From NCBI GenBank assembly GCA_030616775.1, contig JAUWWQ010000024.1, positions 1-59,836 of the forward strand: a stretch of 59,836 nt of DNA, in the 5' to 3' direction. Under the pieces are notes generated by a model, which was given only the letters and a program-made list of their open reading frames with translations, was not told the DNA's origin and searched no databases. This DNA comes from Planctomycetota bacterium (GTDB lineage: Bacteria; Planctomycetota; Phycisphaerae; UBA1845). Every line of letters begins with the position of its first letter. The first letter of the stretch is position 1. Positions 7,764-16,688 of this stretch are shown here, piece after piece. Made by a program: the position numbers and the translations under genes.

Positions 7764-10700
7764 TCATTCGCCCTGCGGAGGCGTCAGTTGAATGGCCCGG
7801 TCGAGTTGCCTGATGGCCCAGGGCTTAGCACCTCTGAGCTGTTGAAAGGAAGGCCTAGCGTCCGATAATCTCTGGACCAGAACATAGTCGCAGGCCCATT
7901 CGTTGTTTCGTAGCTTGTTAAGCGAGTTCCATTCCACCTCCCTGGTCTGAAGCTGAGTGTCCAAGTCCGCCGGCTCGAGGTACGACCGCCTGACCGTAAA
8001 CTCCAGGCTGGGCAGAGGCGTGAGGGTCAGGTGGTCGTCATGGGCCACTGCGATGCCTAACCACTTCTCGAAGGAGCCGCCGGCTTCAGCTTCTACTGCG
8101 CTGGTGACCACGTCCAGGACGCTGTCGAACAGTGTGCTACCCAGGTCCTCGGCCGGCTGGTCGCCGGTAGCATCGTAGAACTGCGTAGTAGAGTATACGC
8201 GGATCAGAAATGGACCTTCCGGGATCGTCTCGCCGGGGATGGCTACGCCCGGACGCTTGACACTCCAGACAATCGCGTATGTCCACCGGGGCCCGCAGAA
8301 GTACTCGACGAAGATGGTCGGTGAAACCCGCTGCTTGTTCCGTGTCGAGAAGCGCTTTTTGAACTCCCGTTGCCGGTTAAGGGAGAACGACTGGAGGTCG
8401 TTCACCCCGGCGGGAGGTGTCCAACGCCGCCCGGGGCTCTTCACCCTCCAGATGTCCTGAAGCAACTGGTAGGCTCGGCGGGGATCGAGTTCGACTGGAC
8501 CGCCTCCGCCTAATTCGTTCTCCAGGTCTTGGGCCAGGGCCTCCCGCTCGGGAAGTTGATACAATAAGAGATCGAGCTGCTTCGCTTCCGCCACTGTGGC
8601 CGATAGCCCGCTCACCACGTTGTCGAGACCGGACCAGTGCATGGCCGCGTTGGCACCGCTGACAGTCAGCGTTATTGTGCAGGTCGGGATCGCTCCGACT
8701 TTGTTTCGCGTCAAGGTATCAAGGGCCTCGTCCAAGTAGTCACTGATATTATGACTGAGCGGTCCTCCTACTTCGTCATCCGGTTTCAACCCGAAACGCG
8801 CCTGAACTGTCAGTTCCAGCTCGGGTTGGGTTGAGGGCTCGTCGGATCGGCCCGCTGCACTGGGTACGCCCGACAATTCCGGTTTTACCTCGTTGATCAG
8901 ATCGATTCGCGGCACCACGTGCTCCGGTGGTGTCTCCGGGTTGAGGTAATCAACGAGGTTTGTCACCCTGTCGTCGCCTGCGCCTAGATCCTCTTGCATA
9001 TCTCCGGTCAATACCTCGAGTTCCTCGGCGTCGGTCAGGAAGAGCGGTCCGGCAGTAAGCTCCACATATTTCTCGATCAGGGGCCAGTAGACGGGCACTT
9101 CGAGCTCCGGAGGGTCGCCGGCGATATTCGCCCGGATGGGCCACCGCTCATCCTGAGCATCGGGGTCGGACGGGACCGACCAAGGTGGAGTCAGGCTGAG
9201 CGTCCACTGGCCATCTACCGGCTCGGTCATCTCGACCAGGACAGGGGCTGATCCGTCGGGCCGTCCAAGACGTATCCAGTGATCCTGCTCGGCGATCTGC
9301 CGGTCGATCGTAGCAAGAGCCGTGTGAACCTGCCGGAGCTTATCAATGTCCGTCTGCCATGACTCGGAGTCAAAGACGAGCCTGTGGCTGTCCCAGCCCA
9401 GACCGAATCGCCGCAGTGTCAGTCGCGGAATCTCGACGGCCAGCTCGATCGTGCCTGGCAGCTCTTCGAGCGTATCGGGTCGTCTGCCCACATTGGCATC
9501 CGGTACGATAGTCCGAATCTGGTCCTCCAGCGCTTGTATTGACTCGGCTTGCCTGCTGCGGACCGTTGCCAGCACCTGGTCTTTGAGGTTCTTTAAGCGT
9601 TCAAGCTCATCGCCGGACTCAGTCACGCTTACGGCACCGTCACGCACCGCTAGGTCCCGCACGATGGCGGCCAGCTCGATAGGCCTCCCTTCCTCCCCCT
9701 CCTGAATCTCTGGGGCTTCAGCAGTCCCGCCGGGAGGAGACACAGGATTGAACATCACCGTCAACTCGGCATTGCCCGCTGACCAACCCTTGCGATCGGA
9801 ATCCAGACTCCACGAGACCCGGTCAAGCCGTGCACGTACTCCAGAACCGCTGATGAAAGGGACGAACAACTCATCATCCGTCAACGCTGCTGCTACCTGC
9901 TCGGCGACCTTAATCGCCACAGTGTCCATGAGCTGGTCAAGTTGCTTTACACCGCTGTCTGTCTGTTCTCTCACGTACTGGGTCACGCGTCTCAGGTTGT
10001 CACCTGAAAGGGGCACGTCCTGAAACTCGTCGAGGTCAAGGATGAGAGAGCGTTCGGGCTGTTCGAGGCCGGGCAGCATGTATGCCACCCTCAACTGCTG
10101 GTCCCCGCGGGCTTCTACACGCGACACCAATCCCTGGACGTGATCTTTGAGACGTTCTGACATGTCGGCTAGTGCGTTCCGTACCGTCTCGAGAGCCTCC
10201 TGTGCAATCATTTCATTGAGCGCAGCTAACGCCTGGTGCTCTTGCAGAAGTCTGTCGATATCCGTCTGCCATGTTTCGGAGGTGAAGGCCAGCGACCTGG
10301 CATCCCAGTTTAGGACGAGTTGACGCCGATCGAGCCTTGGTGCCTCGACGAGCACATTTACCCGCTCCTGCAATTCGGCGAGCACTTCGGGTTCAGTACG
10401 GACGTCGGCTTCTAGGACCATAATCTGCTCGCGCAGGTCGTCTACGCGTGTGGCCAGCAAGCGATCTTGCCTGTCGCGGAGCGTGGCTAGTATCTGATCC
10501 ATTACGCCGGCTACGACTCTGTCGTTGCCCCACGTGAGCTCACCGCCTGCGACCTCCAAGTTCGTCGTCAGGTCAACCAACTTGATATCCCCCGCCTCGG
10601 GGAGTTCGACGTTTTCAGCCGTAGTGCGAAAACCACTTGCCGACACGAACATGATCGTTATGGGCACGTTGCTCGCCTTCCACGCTGCCGCTAAACGATC

Positions 10701-13700
10701 CATGCTCCACGGCACGTCGGAGCCAAGTCGCACATCCAGCCCGGCAGAGTCAACGAAGCGGCCGTCCAGGACTTCCGCAATCGTGCGTCGGACTTCCCGG
10801 CTCAGCGTCTGTGAAGCGTTCCGGAGCAGCAAATCCAGGGCTGATACTTCGCGTTCCAGTGTCTCGCGGTCCTGCTGCGACAACGGCGATGGTTGATCGG
10901 GATCGAGGGAAAGGGTGAGTGTGTGTACAGGGTTTTGAAGGCCGGGCAACAGACACTCAACGGTAAGTTGGCCATCCGCTTGGCGCTCAGTTTCCGTTAC
11001 CAGGGTCTGGACGTGATCAGCCAGATACGGAGAACCAGCCAGGATGTCTCGAACCGCTTTGATAGCTTCGTCAGGCGACCGGAACGTCCCAGGGCTTGGT
11101 GGTCCTGGTTCCGGCGTAGGCCGAGACCGAAGGAGGGGCATAATCCCGACCAATCCTATCACGACCGCCACGGCGGTCAGCGCAAATGCGCGGGGACGGA
11201 TCACGCGCCGCGGACGGCCAGGCTCCTTCCTGGCAGGCTCTCCCACGATCGTCGGTGCGACCGCCCGATGACGCTCCGCAGCGATCGGAGCTCCGCGCAG
11301 CAGTTCGTCAAGGCCTGCCCGGGCCTTGTCAGGGATCTCGAAGTCGAGCGTATCGGTATTCCAGCTCGCCGTCAGCGTACACCGGTCGCCCCGCTTGGGT
11401 CTAAGCTCAAACTGCACCTGGTCAACCGGGCGTTTGATCTGTCTGGTAAGGGCGACCAGTTTGACCTTGGCGGGTGCAGCCTTGACCTGCTCTTTCAGGC
11501 CACGTTCCATAGCCGCTCGGAGTGACTTTTGCCTTTTGACCAGTAGCTCTTGGAGCCGTACTTCCGCCGGTTTGAGGTCCGCGCCTATTACGACTTCGCC
11601 GACCTTCCGGCAGAGAACGGGGAACCTAAAGAGCAGTTGCCGATCTCTCTGGCCGGGAGTGCGGATTGCCAACCGGCATTGTAGTTGGAGTGAGGACGGA
11701 ATCGTCGCGGAGTCGGCAAGAGGTGGCAGAGCAACCTCAACATCCAGCAGGTCACCATAGCGTCGCAGCGTCTCGGACTGTTCGAGCACCTTGGGGCGGA
11801 CGAGTTCATCCACCGTGTCTTTAACAAGATCAAGGGCGCGACCAGCCAGAACAGCCGGGTCGGCGTAGGTCCAGGTCAGTACCTTCGGGTCCCAGACGAG
11901 TTCAGTTTCGACTTCGGGTGCACCGGCGCCGAGCAGACTGATTGTGGCGGTCGTGCGCCGTACCGGCTCGCCGAGCTTGACCTCCGCTTGGGCCTCTGGG
12001 AACAGGCCGTGTCGCAAAGGCGTTGCCAGCTCATCCGCCTGCAATCTCTGGCTGGTCTCGACGACCTTCGTAAGACTACTTCTCAAGGCTGCTCGGATTG
12101 CCTGGTCCTGGTCGCAGATTTGCGGTGGATCGACATCCAAACGGAACTCAAACCGGCACTCGAACCTCTTCTCGTCGACCTGGTCGGGAGCACCCAGGAC
12201 CGCAACATTCAGATCAGCATTACCGTGTGTGGGCGTCTCCAATGAGTTCCACTCAAACGAACTCACGGTGGTGTCGACAATCTCCGGTGCCAAAAGCCCA
12301 GGCAGGTCTTGGGTGATCAACCCGCGGACCAGTGCTGCGGCCAACTTGCGCACGGTCTGGGTCCGTTCTTCCAGTTGCCTGCGGCGGGCTTCATGAAGCT
12401 CATGTTGGTAGGCTGGGATCAGACGATCGACTTGTGCTCGAACGTCGTCCGGTATGCGCTTGGCGTCGACCGTTGGGGCCTCTAGAATACCCAGAGCCCT
12501 TTTCCAGTCATGCTCCTGAGCGGCCTGTTCCGCAGATTGCAGCCAGGACCTTGCCTGACGAGCTGCTTCCTCGATTTCCTCTTCGATGGCACGCAGGCGG
12601 TCCTCGAACCGCTCACGCTCGTTGCGTAGGGTGGTTGGCCAGCGGGTGAGCTTGGGCTTGCCCGTTGTAAGGAGCCATTTGGCAATGTCCAGTTTCCCGG
12701 TGTCGAGTGCTTCGCGAACACGCTCGGTCCAGGGAGGAACTTTCTTCAGTTCAGCGTACTGTTGCTCGAGCTCCTTTGTCTGGGTCTTGATGGTTCCCGG
12801 CCAATGGGGAGTCTCGGGTCGGCTCTTGAGGAGTCCCTCGAAATCCGACCAGTTCTCCTGGTCCCATGCGGTTTTGAGTCCGGAAAACCAGTCCTCGACC
12901 AGCTTTCGTGCGGCTTCCCACTCTTTGACTCTGGCTTGGAGTTTCTCACGCTCGTTCGTAAGATCCGCGCGCAGATGGTCGCATCGGGCGCGTAGCGGGG
13001 CAACGAGGTTCTTGTCTTCAGACAACCTGGCGAGTCGATCGAGGGACACTTGGACGACATCCAGCGCCTTTGCAGGATCGGTGGCGGCAGTCTCGCTGAA
13101 CGAGGCTTCGATGCGGTCAAGTTCCTCCTGAACCTTGCGGTTGTGCCTCAGGGTGGCGGCGACTTTGTCCGCGTGCTCGGCGACCTCGGGTGACAGGCGA
13201 GACATTGACGTGAGCTGGTCGAGAGCGTCCTGCGCCCTGGGCCAGTCGTCGCTTTTTAGGCGCTTACGGGCCTCGCCCAGCAGGACGTGGGCCTGAACTT
13301 CCTGTAGCAGATCCTCAGCCTGCTCCGCCAGATCGGGAGGTGTATCAGCACTCGCGAGGATACTGTTAAGCTCGTGTCGGGCTCTGTCCCACTGACGGTT
13401 GTCGATCAGACCGCGTACCGATTGCAGGCGTCCCTCCAACATCTTGGCGAGGCCTGCGGGGCCCACGCCCACGCCTTTTAGTGCCGTCAGGATGTCAGGC
13501 GTTGAGGGGCGATCCTGTGGGAGGCGGGAGAGCATTCCAGCCACCAGCTCGCACCAACACCGGGCGGCTGGTTCTGGGGACTCGCGAAGCTCCGGGCGGC
13601 GGCCGCCGTCGTAAGGCAGAAAGGCCATCGATTCGGCCAGTACGACCATACGATGCCCTTCGGGATCCTCCAACATGGGGTGACGATGCTCCGCGAGCAG

Positions 13701-14345
13701 GTGCAACAAAATGCCGGCGGCCATGACATCGGAGCCGGGCTCGAAGGTGTTCAAAGTCTGACTGCCGTACTTATCTGGATCAATGAACCCGCAGATTCGA
13801 TCGTCGCGGGTGGCTTCCTCGGGCGAGAGCACCTCCCAGACCCCGGTTCCTTGTGGGACAGGCGGTCCCTCCGGGCGATAACTAACGGCCAGCTCCAGAT
13901 AGCTCTCGACGCCCAGGACGGCGCAGATACCGGGAGCAAAGCCGAAGTCTGCTACTTTATGAATCCCGTCGGAGGTTTCCAGAACGACGCCGCCGCACAA
14001 ACCGCCATGAACGATGCGTTCGCGTCCCGTTCCGCTGTGGGGCCGGAGCGCGTCGGCCAGCGCCGCAGTCATTCGTAAAAGCAGCTTCAGCAGTGTCTGG
14101 TCGACCGGAGGTGCCTGCTGATCGAAAAGCGCGTTGACATCGAGGCCCTGCGCAGGCTCGTGTTCCACGAAGAACGAGTGCTCGTCTTCTTCGAGGCTCC
14201 CGATAAGCTGTAAGACGTGTGGCGATTCCGTGGCGAGTCGCTGCTGGAGTTGGACCGCAGCCGCCAGCCGCTCCTTTAGTTGGGCCGAAGCGTTCGCGCT
14301 TAGTCCGGGAGGCTTGAGGACGACGCGTCGATAGACTTCGGGCAT
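7764..14345 (-). CDS. 2193-residue membrane protein with N-terminal pseudokinase domain, divergent from the T6SS
   Basis: Residues 1-295 follow the protein-kinase fold: a possible beta3 Lys (VVLK11), a hinge-like FFVEHEPAQGL, a catalytic-loop position reading HGGLCGGVVL (113-122) in place of HRDLKPxN, an intact DFG (133-135), an APE-region analogue, GSDVMAAGILLHLL and a closing RPSTPDIL. The catalytic Asp, Lys and Asn are absent and no Gly-rich loop is visible, so it is probably a pseudokinase. Residues about 300-660 are long helices and coiled coil; 680-1020 alpha/beta; one membrane span at about 1050-1071 (LTAVAVVIGLVGIMPLL). Beyond it lie two diverged copies of a roughly 290-residue module (about 1093-1380 and 1381-1685) and an unknown C-terminal part. 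The layout (cytoplasmic kinase fold, span, large extracytoplasmic part) recalls PpkA-type T6SS regulators; a regulatory or structural T6SS role is inferred from its position. Confidence 0.75.
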   Translation of the reverse strand: MPEVYRRVVLKPPGLSANASAQLKERLAAAVQLQQRLATESPHVLQLIGSLEEDEHSFFVEHEPAQGLDVNALFDQQAPPVDQTLLKLLLRMTAALADALRPHSGTGRERIVHGGLCGGVVLETSDGIHKVADFGFAPGICAVLGVESYLELAVSYRPEGPPVPQGTGVWEVLSPEEATRDDRICGFIDPDKYGSQTLNTFEPGSDVMAAGILLHLLAEHRHPMLEDPEGHRMVVLAESMAFLPYDGGRRPELRESPEPAARCWCELVAGMLSRLPQDRPSTPDILTALKGVGVGPAGLAKMLEGRLQSVRGLIDNRQWDRARHELNSILASADTPPDLAEQAEDLLQEVQAHVLLGEARKRLKSDDWPRAQDALDQLTSMSRLSPEVAEHADKVAATLRHNRKVQEELDRIEASFSETAATDPAKALDVVQVSLDRLARLSEDKNLVAPLRARCDHLRADLTNEREKLQARVKEWEAARKLVEDWFSGLKTAWDQENWSDFEGLLKSRPETPHWPGTIKTQTKELEQQYAELKKVPPWTERVREALDTGKLDIAKWLLTTGKPKLTRWPTTLRNERERFEDRLRAIEEEIEEAARQARSWLQSAEQAAQEHDWKRALGILEAPTVDAKRIPDDVRAQVDRLIPAYQHELHEARRRQLEERTQTVRKLAAALVRGLITQDLPGLLAPEIVDTTVSSFEWNSLETPTHGNADLNVAVLGAPDQVDEKRFECRFEFRLDVDPPQICDQDQAIRAALRSSLTKVVETSQRLQADELATPLRHGLFPEAQAEVKLGEPVRRTTATISLLGAGAPEVETELVWDPKVLTWTYADPAVLAGRALDLVKDTVDELVRPKVLEQSETLRRYGDLLDVEVALPPLADSATIPSSLQLQCRLAIRTPGQRDRQLLFRFPVLCRKVGEVVIGADLKPAEVRLQELLVKRQKSLRAAMERGLKEQVKAAPAKVKLVALTRQIKRPVDQVQFELRPKRGDRCTLTASWNTDTLDFEIPDKARAGLDELLRGAPIAAERHRAVAPTIVGEPARKEPGRPRRVIRPRAFALTAVAVVIGLVGIMPLLRSRPTPEPGPPSPGTFRSPDEAIKAVRDILAGSPYLADHVQTLVTETERQADGQLTVECLLPGLQNPVHTLTLSLDPDQPSPLSQQDRETLEREVSALDLLLRNASQTLSREVRRTIAEVLDGRFVDSAGLDVRLGSDVPWSMDRLAAAWKASNVPITIMFVSASGFRTTAENVELPEAGDIKLVDLTTNLEVAGGELTWGNDRVVAGVMDQILATLRDRQDRLLATRVDDLREQIMVLEADVRTEPEVLAELQERVNVLVEAPRLDRRQLVLNWDARSLAFTSETWQTDIDRLLQEHQALAALNEMIAQEALETVRNALADMSERLKDHVQGLVSRVEARGDQQLRVAYMLPGLEQPERSLILDLDEFQDVPLSGDNLRRVTQYVREQTDSGVKQLDQLMDTVAIKVAEQVAAALTDDELFVPFISGSGVRARLDRVSWSLDSDRKGWSAGNAELTVMFNPVSPPGGTAEAPEIQEGEEGRPIELAAIVRDLAVRDGAVSVTESGDELERLKNLKDQVLATVRSRQAESIQALEDQIRTIVPDANVGRRPDTLEELPGTIELAVEIPRLTLRRFGLGWDSHRLVFDSESWQTDIDKLRQVHTALATIDRQIAEQDHWIRLGRPDGSAPVLVEMTEPVDGQWTLSLTPPWSVPSDPDAQDERWPIRANIAGDPPELEVPVYWPLIEKYVELTAGPLFLTDAEELEVLTGDMQEDLGAGDDRVTNLVDYLNPETPPEHVVPRIDLINEVKPELSGVPSAAGRSDEPSTQPELELTVQARFGLKPDDEVGGPLSHNISDYLDEALDTLTRNKVGAIPTCTITLTVSGANAAMHWSGLDNVVSGLSATVAEAKQLDLLLYQLPEREALAQDLENELGGGGPVELDPRRAYQLLQDIWRVKSPGRRWTPPAGVNDLQSFSLNRQREFKKRFSTRNKQRVSPTIFVEYFCGPRWTYAIVWSVKRPGVAIPGETIPEGPFLIRVYSTTQFYDATGDQPAEDLGSTLFDSVLDVVTSAVEAEAGGSFEKWLGIAVAHDDHLTLTPLPSLEFTVRRSYLEPADLDTQLQTREVEWNSLNKLRNNEWACDYVLVQRLSDARPSFQQLRGAKPWAIRQLDRAIQLTPPQGE

Positions 14346-14497
14346 ACGTGATTAACCTTCCGGATCGACTCGACTCCGTCCTGGTGGCGCCGTTCCGGCG
14401 CGATAGTCGCGTGGCGGCTCCGAAAACAAGGACATAGCTGCACCGAACAACGAGTGGACAGACTCGTCCTCCTTGATAACATTGACCACTGAAACAG

Positions 14498-14525
14498 TTT
14501 ACAATGGAATCGGGCCGATGATAAT
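14498..14525 (+). promoter_or_regulatory. Candidate sigma-70 promoter of the T6SS cluster
   Basis: In the 244-bp divergent region, TTTACA (14498-14503) and GATAAT (14520-14525) are 16 bases apart, each matching consensus at 5 of 6. Transcription would start about 55-60 bases before the first plus-strand gene. Confidence 0.45.
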
Positions 14526-14589
14526 ATCCCTCAAGTCGCCCCCCGGACCAGTGCTCCGGAGGGAATACTTGCAGGGTTGAGATCAGCCA

Positions 14590-15786
14590 ATGGACACTAA
14601 GCGGCAACGAGTTGGCGGTGAGCGGTCTGAGGCTCCGGCCTCATCAGATCTCGTTGGACCTCTGCGGGCCGCTCTGGCCGGTGCCGACGAAAGCGACCGT
14701 TATCGGCTGCTGGCTGCCCTGCTGTCTGAACTGGCTGATGTCAGCGCCGGCGGTCGGCACCGCGGCGCTGCGGATCAGGTCGAGGCGCTCTCCAAGAAGG
14801 CCCAGGCGCTTACAGAGCAAAAGGCGTCGCTCGACGACAAGTACAAGGCTGTCAAAGCCGACCTTGTTCACCGGACCGCCCAACTGGAAGCGGAGCAGAC
14901 GCGCGGGCATGAGCTGGAGCTGATCAATGAAGAACAGCGAGCCAGGCTCGATGCGCTGCAGAAGCAGGTTGCGGATATTGAGGCCCAGCTTGTCGCCAAG
15001 AATGCGGAACTCCACAAGGCCCACGGTGAACACGACAAGTTGCTGCTTCAAGTCCAGCGGGTCGAATTACAGAGGGATGATCACTCCAAGCTGGACAGGG
15101 CGGAGGCTTCCAAACGCCAGCTTACCAAGGAGGCCGAAGCAATCCGCACGGAAGTGGAGCAACTACGGGCCGACAAGGATGCGGAGATTGCCCGCCTCAA
15201 CAAGGAACTTGCCGAGGCTCGATCCCAGGGCGCGGGCACGGTGGACATTCCCTTCACCGAACTATGGGGCCGTTTGGCGGCGGCAAAGCCGGCATTGGCG
15301 GACGGGCATGTTGAGCCGACTCCGCAGAGCGCCCAGCGCCTGGTGGATGCCTTCATCGAACTGGTTCGATTCGTGGACGGTTTCGACAAGCTTATTCGAC
15401 CGTTTTTATCCAAGTACACCAAACACCATCAACCGGTTAAAGTCCCCTGGGAGGTCTACGCCAAGCGCGACGACACGCTCGCCACTGTCCGGCAGACGCT
15501 TGTGCCGGTGGGCGGCAAACCCATCGGCGTGGTTAAGATGAGGCTGCGCGGGCTATACGCGTGGACGGAAGCTGCGATGGTGGCCTGCGACGCGGCGATC
15601 GAGTCTGTCGCTTCCGAGCTCCATTCAACGCTAATGGGGCCCGCCGGTGCAGGCTCGGACCCCAACCGCACGATAAAAGAGTTCATAAGAGACGATGGGC
15701 ACGAACTATTCCTGCAACACATTCGTGAACTCCGGGCTAAGATGGTCGAGGAGGCTTTCCGGGGTGCGGGACGCAGTAAGGGCTAG
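14590..15786 (+). CDS. Coiled-coil protein, first gene of the T6SS cluster
   Basis: 398 residues, no signal peptide or membrane span. Residues about 60-215 are a long heptad-rich coiled coil, Lys/Glu/Gln-rich (for example EALSKKAQALTEQKASLDDK). Residues about 220-398 are a compact helical domain with FTELWGRL, FIELVRFVDGFDKLIRPFL and a C-terminal FIRDDGHELFLQHIREL. I recognise no family. It opens the cluster, 31 bp before the TssJ-like gene, and the divergent giant protein also has coiled coils. It may be a cytoplasmic accessory or scaffold of this T6SS lineage; this is inferred from location only. Confidence 0.7.
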   Translation: MDTKRQRVGGERSEAPASSDLVGPLRAALAGADESDRYRLLAALLSELADVSAGGRHRGAADQVEALSKKAQALTEQKASLDDKYKAVKADLVHRTAQLEAEQTRGHELELINEEQRARLDALQKQVADIEAQLVAKNAELHKAHGEHDKLLLQVQRVELQRDDHSKLDRAEASKRQLTKEAEAIRTEVEQLRADKDAEIARLNKELAEARSQGAGTVDIPFTELWGRLAAAKPALADGHVEPTPQSAQRLVDAFIELVRFVDGFDKLIRPFLSKYTKHHQPVKVPWEVYAKRDDTLATVRQTLVPVGGKPIGVVKMRLRGLYAWTEAAMVACDAAIESVASELHSTLMGPAGAGSDPNRTIKEFIRDDGHELFLQHIRELRAKMVEEAFRGAGRSKG

Positions 15787-15817
15787 ACAAGATCGAATTG
15801 GGTAGACAAGTCAGACT

Positions 15818-16480
15818 ATGTGGATGCTACAACAGATGAATGTGACATCAGGGGCGTACAAAACGCGACTGCTGGGTGTGTTTGTGGCGGGGTTTGCGGC
15901 TCTTGGAGCTACGGGTTGTGCCTCACGGACAATCCTGATTACTCAGGATGACCGCATCAACAATGCCATGCACTATCATCGACCTCTTCTGGAACAGCGG
16001 ACCGGCAATCCCCTCGAGGTGACGGTGGTTTGCGTATATCCGAAGGACCTGGAGCGCGACGAAAACAAAGGGCTCGAGCCGGGCACGGGGATTACCTGTA
16101 AGGGCTGGTACGACAATCAGCCGGTAAGAGGTGGTGGCGAGGGAAGTTACTTCAAGCTGCCGCAAGAGCAGATCTATCTCCGGACCAACGCCACCCAGGT
16201 CTACGGAATTCGCAAAGGGCCGGCGCTGAACGGCGCCATCGAGGATGGTCGCGCTCAAATGAAGATCACGGGTATCAGGTTTCGGCCCACTAAGCTGTAC
16301 AGCAAGAAGTCGGTGATATACGTGTTTCCCAAGTTCATCGGTCCGGAAGGAGACGTGTTGCCAGTGCGGGCAGCCGAGTTTAATCCGCCGGGTGCTTACA
16401 CGAGCAAGCTGAGTGTCAAGATCGGTGTCGATGAGGGCCGGGACAACTACGGACAGTACATCGAGAACACCACGAACTGA
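15818..16480 (+). CDS. Putative outer-membrane lipoprotein, TssJ candidate
   Basis: 220 residues from ATG 15818. In-frame ATGs at 15824 and 15836 are alternatives, and the last gives a tidier signal sequence. The N-terminus is a lipoprotein signal (LLGVFVAGFAALGATGC, Cys followed by ASR). The rest is beta-rich with no other membrane segment (LEVTVVCVYPKDLE, KKSVIYVFPKFIG). In canonical T6SS loci tssJ sits directly before tssK, exactly this gene's place, and TssJ is an outer-membrane lipoprotein with a beta-sandwich fold that anchors TssM. The protein is longer than a typical TssJ (about 150-180 residues) and I cannot align it securely, so the assignment rests on lipobox, fold type and synteny. 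Confidence 0.5.
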   Translation: MWMLQQMNVTSGAYKTRLLGVFVAGFAALGATGCASRTILITQDDRINNAMHYHRPLLEQRTGNPLEVTVVCVYPKDLERDENKGLEPGTGITCKGWYDNQPVRGGGEGSYFKLPQEQIYLRTNATQVYGIRKGPALNGAIEDGRAQMKITGIRFRPTKLYSKKSVIYVFPKFIGPEGDVLPVRAAEFNPPGAYTSKLSVKIGVDEGRDNYGQYIENTTN

Positions 16481-16559
16481 AGGCTGTGGGGTTCTCAAAA
16501 GGGCGAGTGAGTTCAGAAAGCGGGTTTGACTTAGAGCTTCTAACAGAACACAGAACATG

Positions 16560-16630
16560 GGCACCGGTTTTCAACCGGTGCCTGCCACGGGTTGAAGACC
16601 CCCCACGGGTCCACGGGTTGAAACCCCGTG
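16560..16630. repeat. Palindromic intergenic repeats
   Basis: Between the TssJ-like gene and tssK there is a perfect 10-bp stem, GGCACCGGTT (16560-16569) against AACCGGTGCC (16573-16582), with a 3-base loop. Related CACGGG/CCCGTG half-sites follow to 16630. Such GC-rich hairpins can act as terminators or repeat elements; there is no T-run, so a strong intrinsic terminator is unlikely. Confidence 0.6.
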
Positions 16631-16688
16631 CCACACTGGTTCTGTTCAGTTTTCCTGAGTCCCCCAAAGCAGGCGGAGACGGAGCCTG

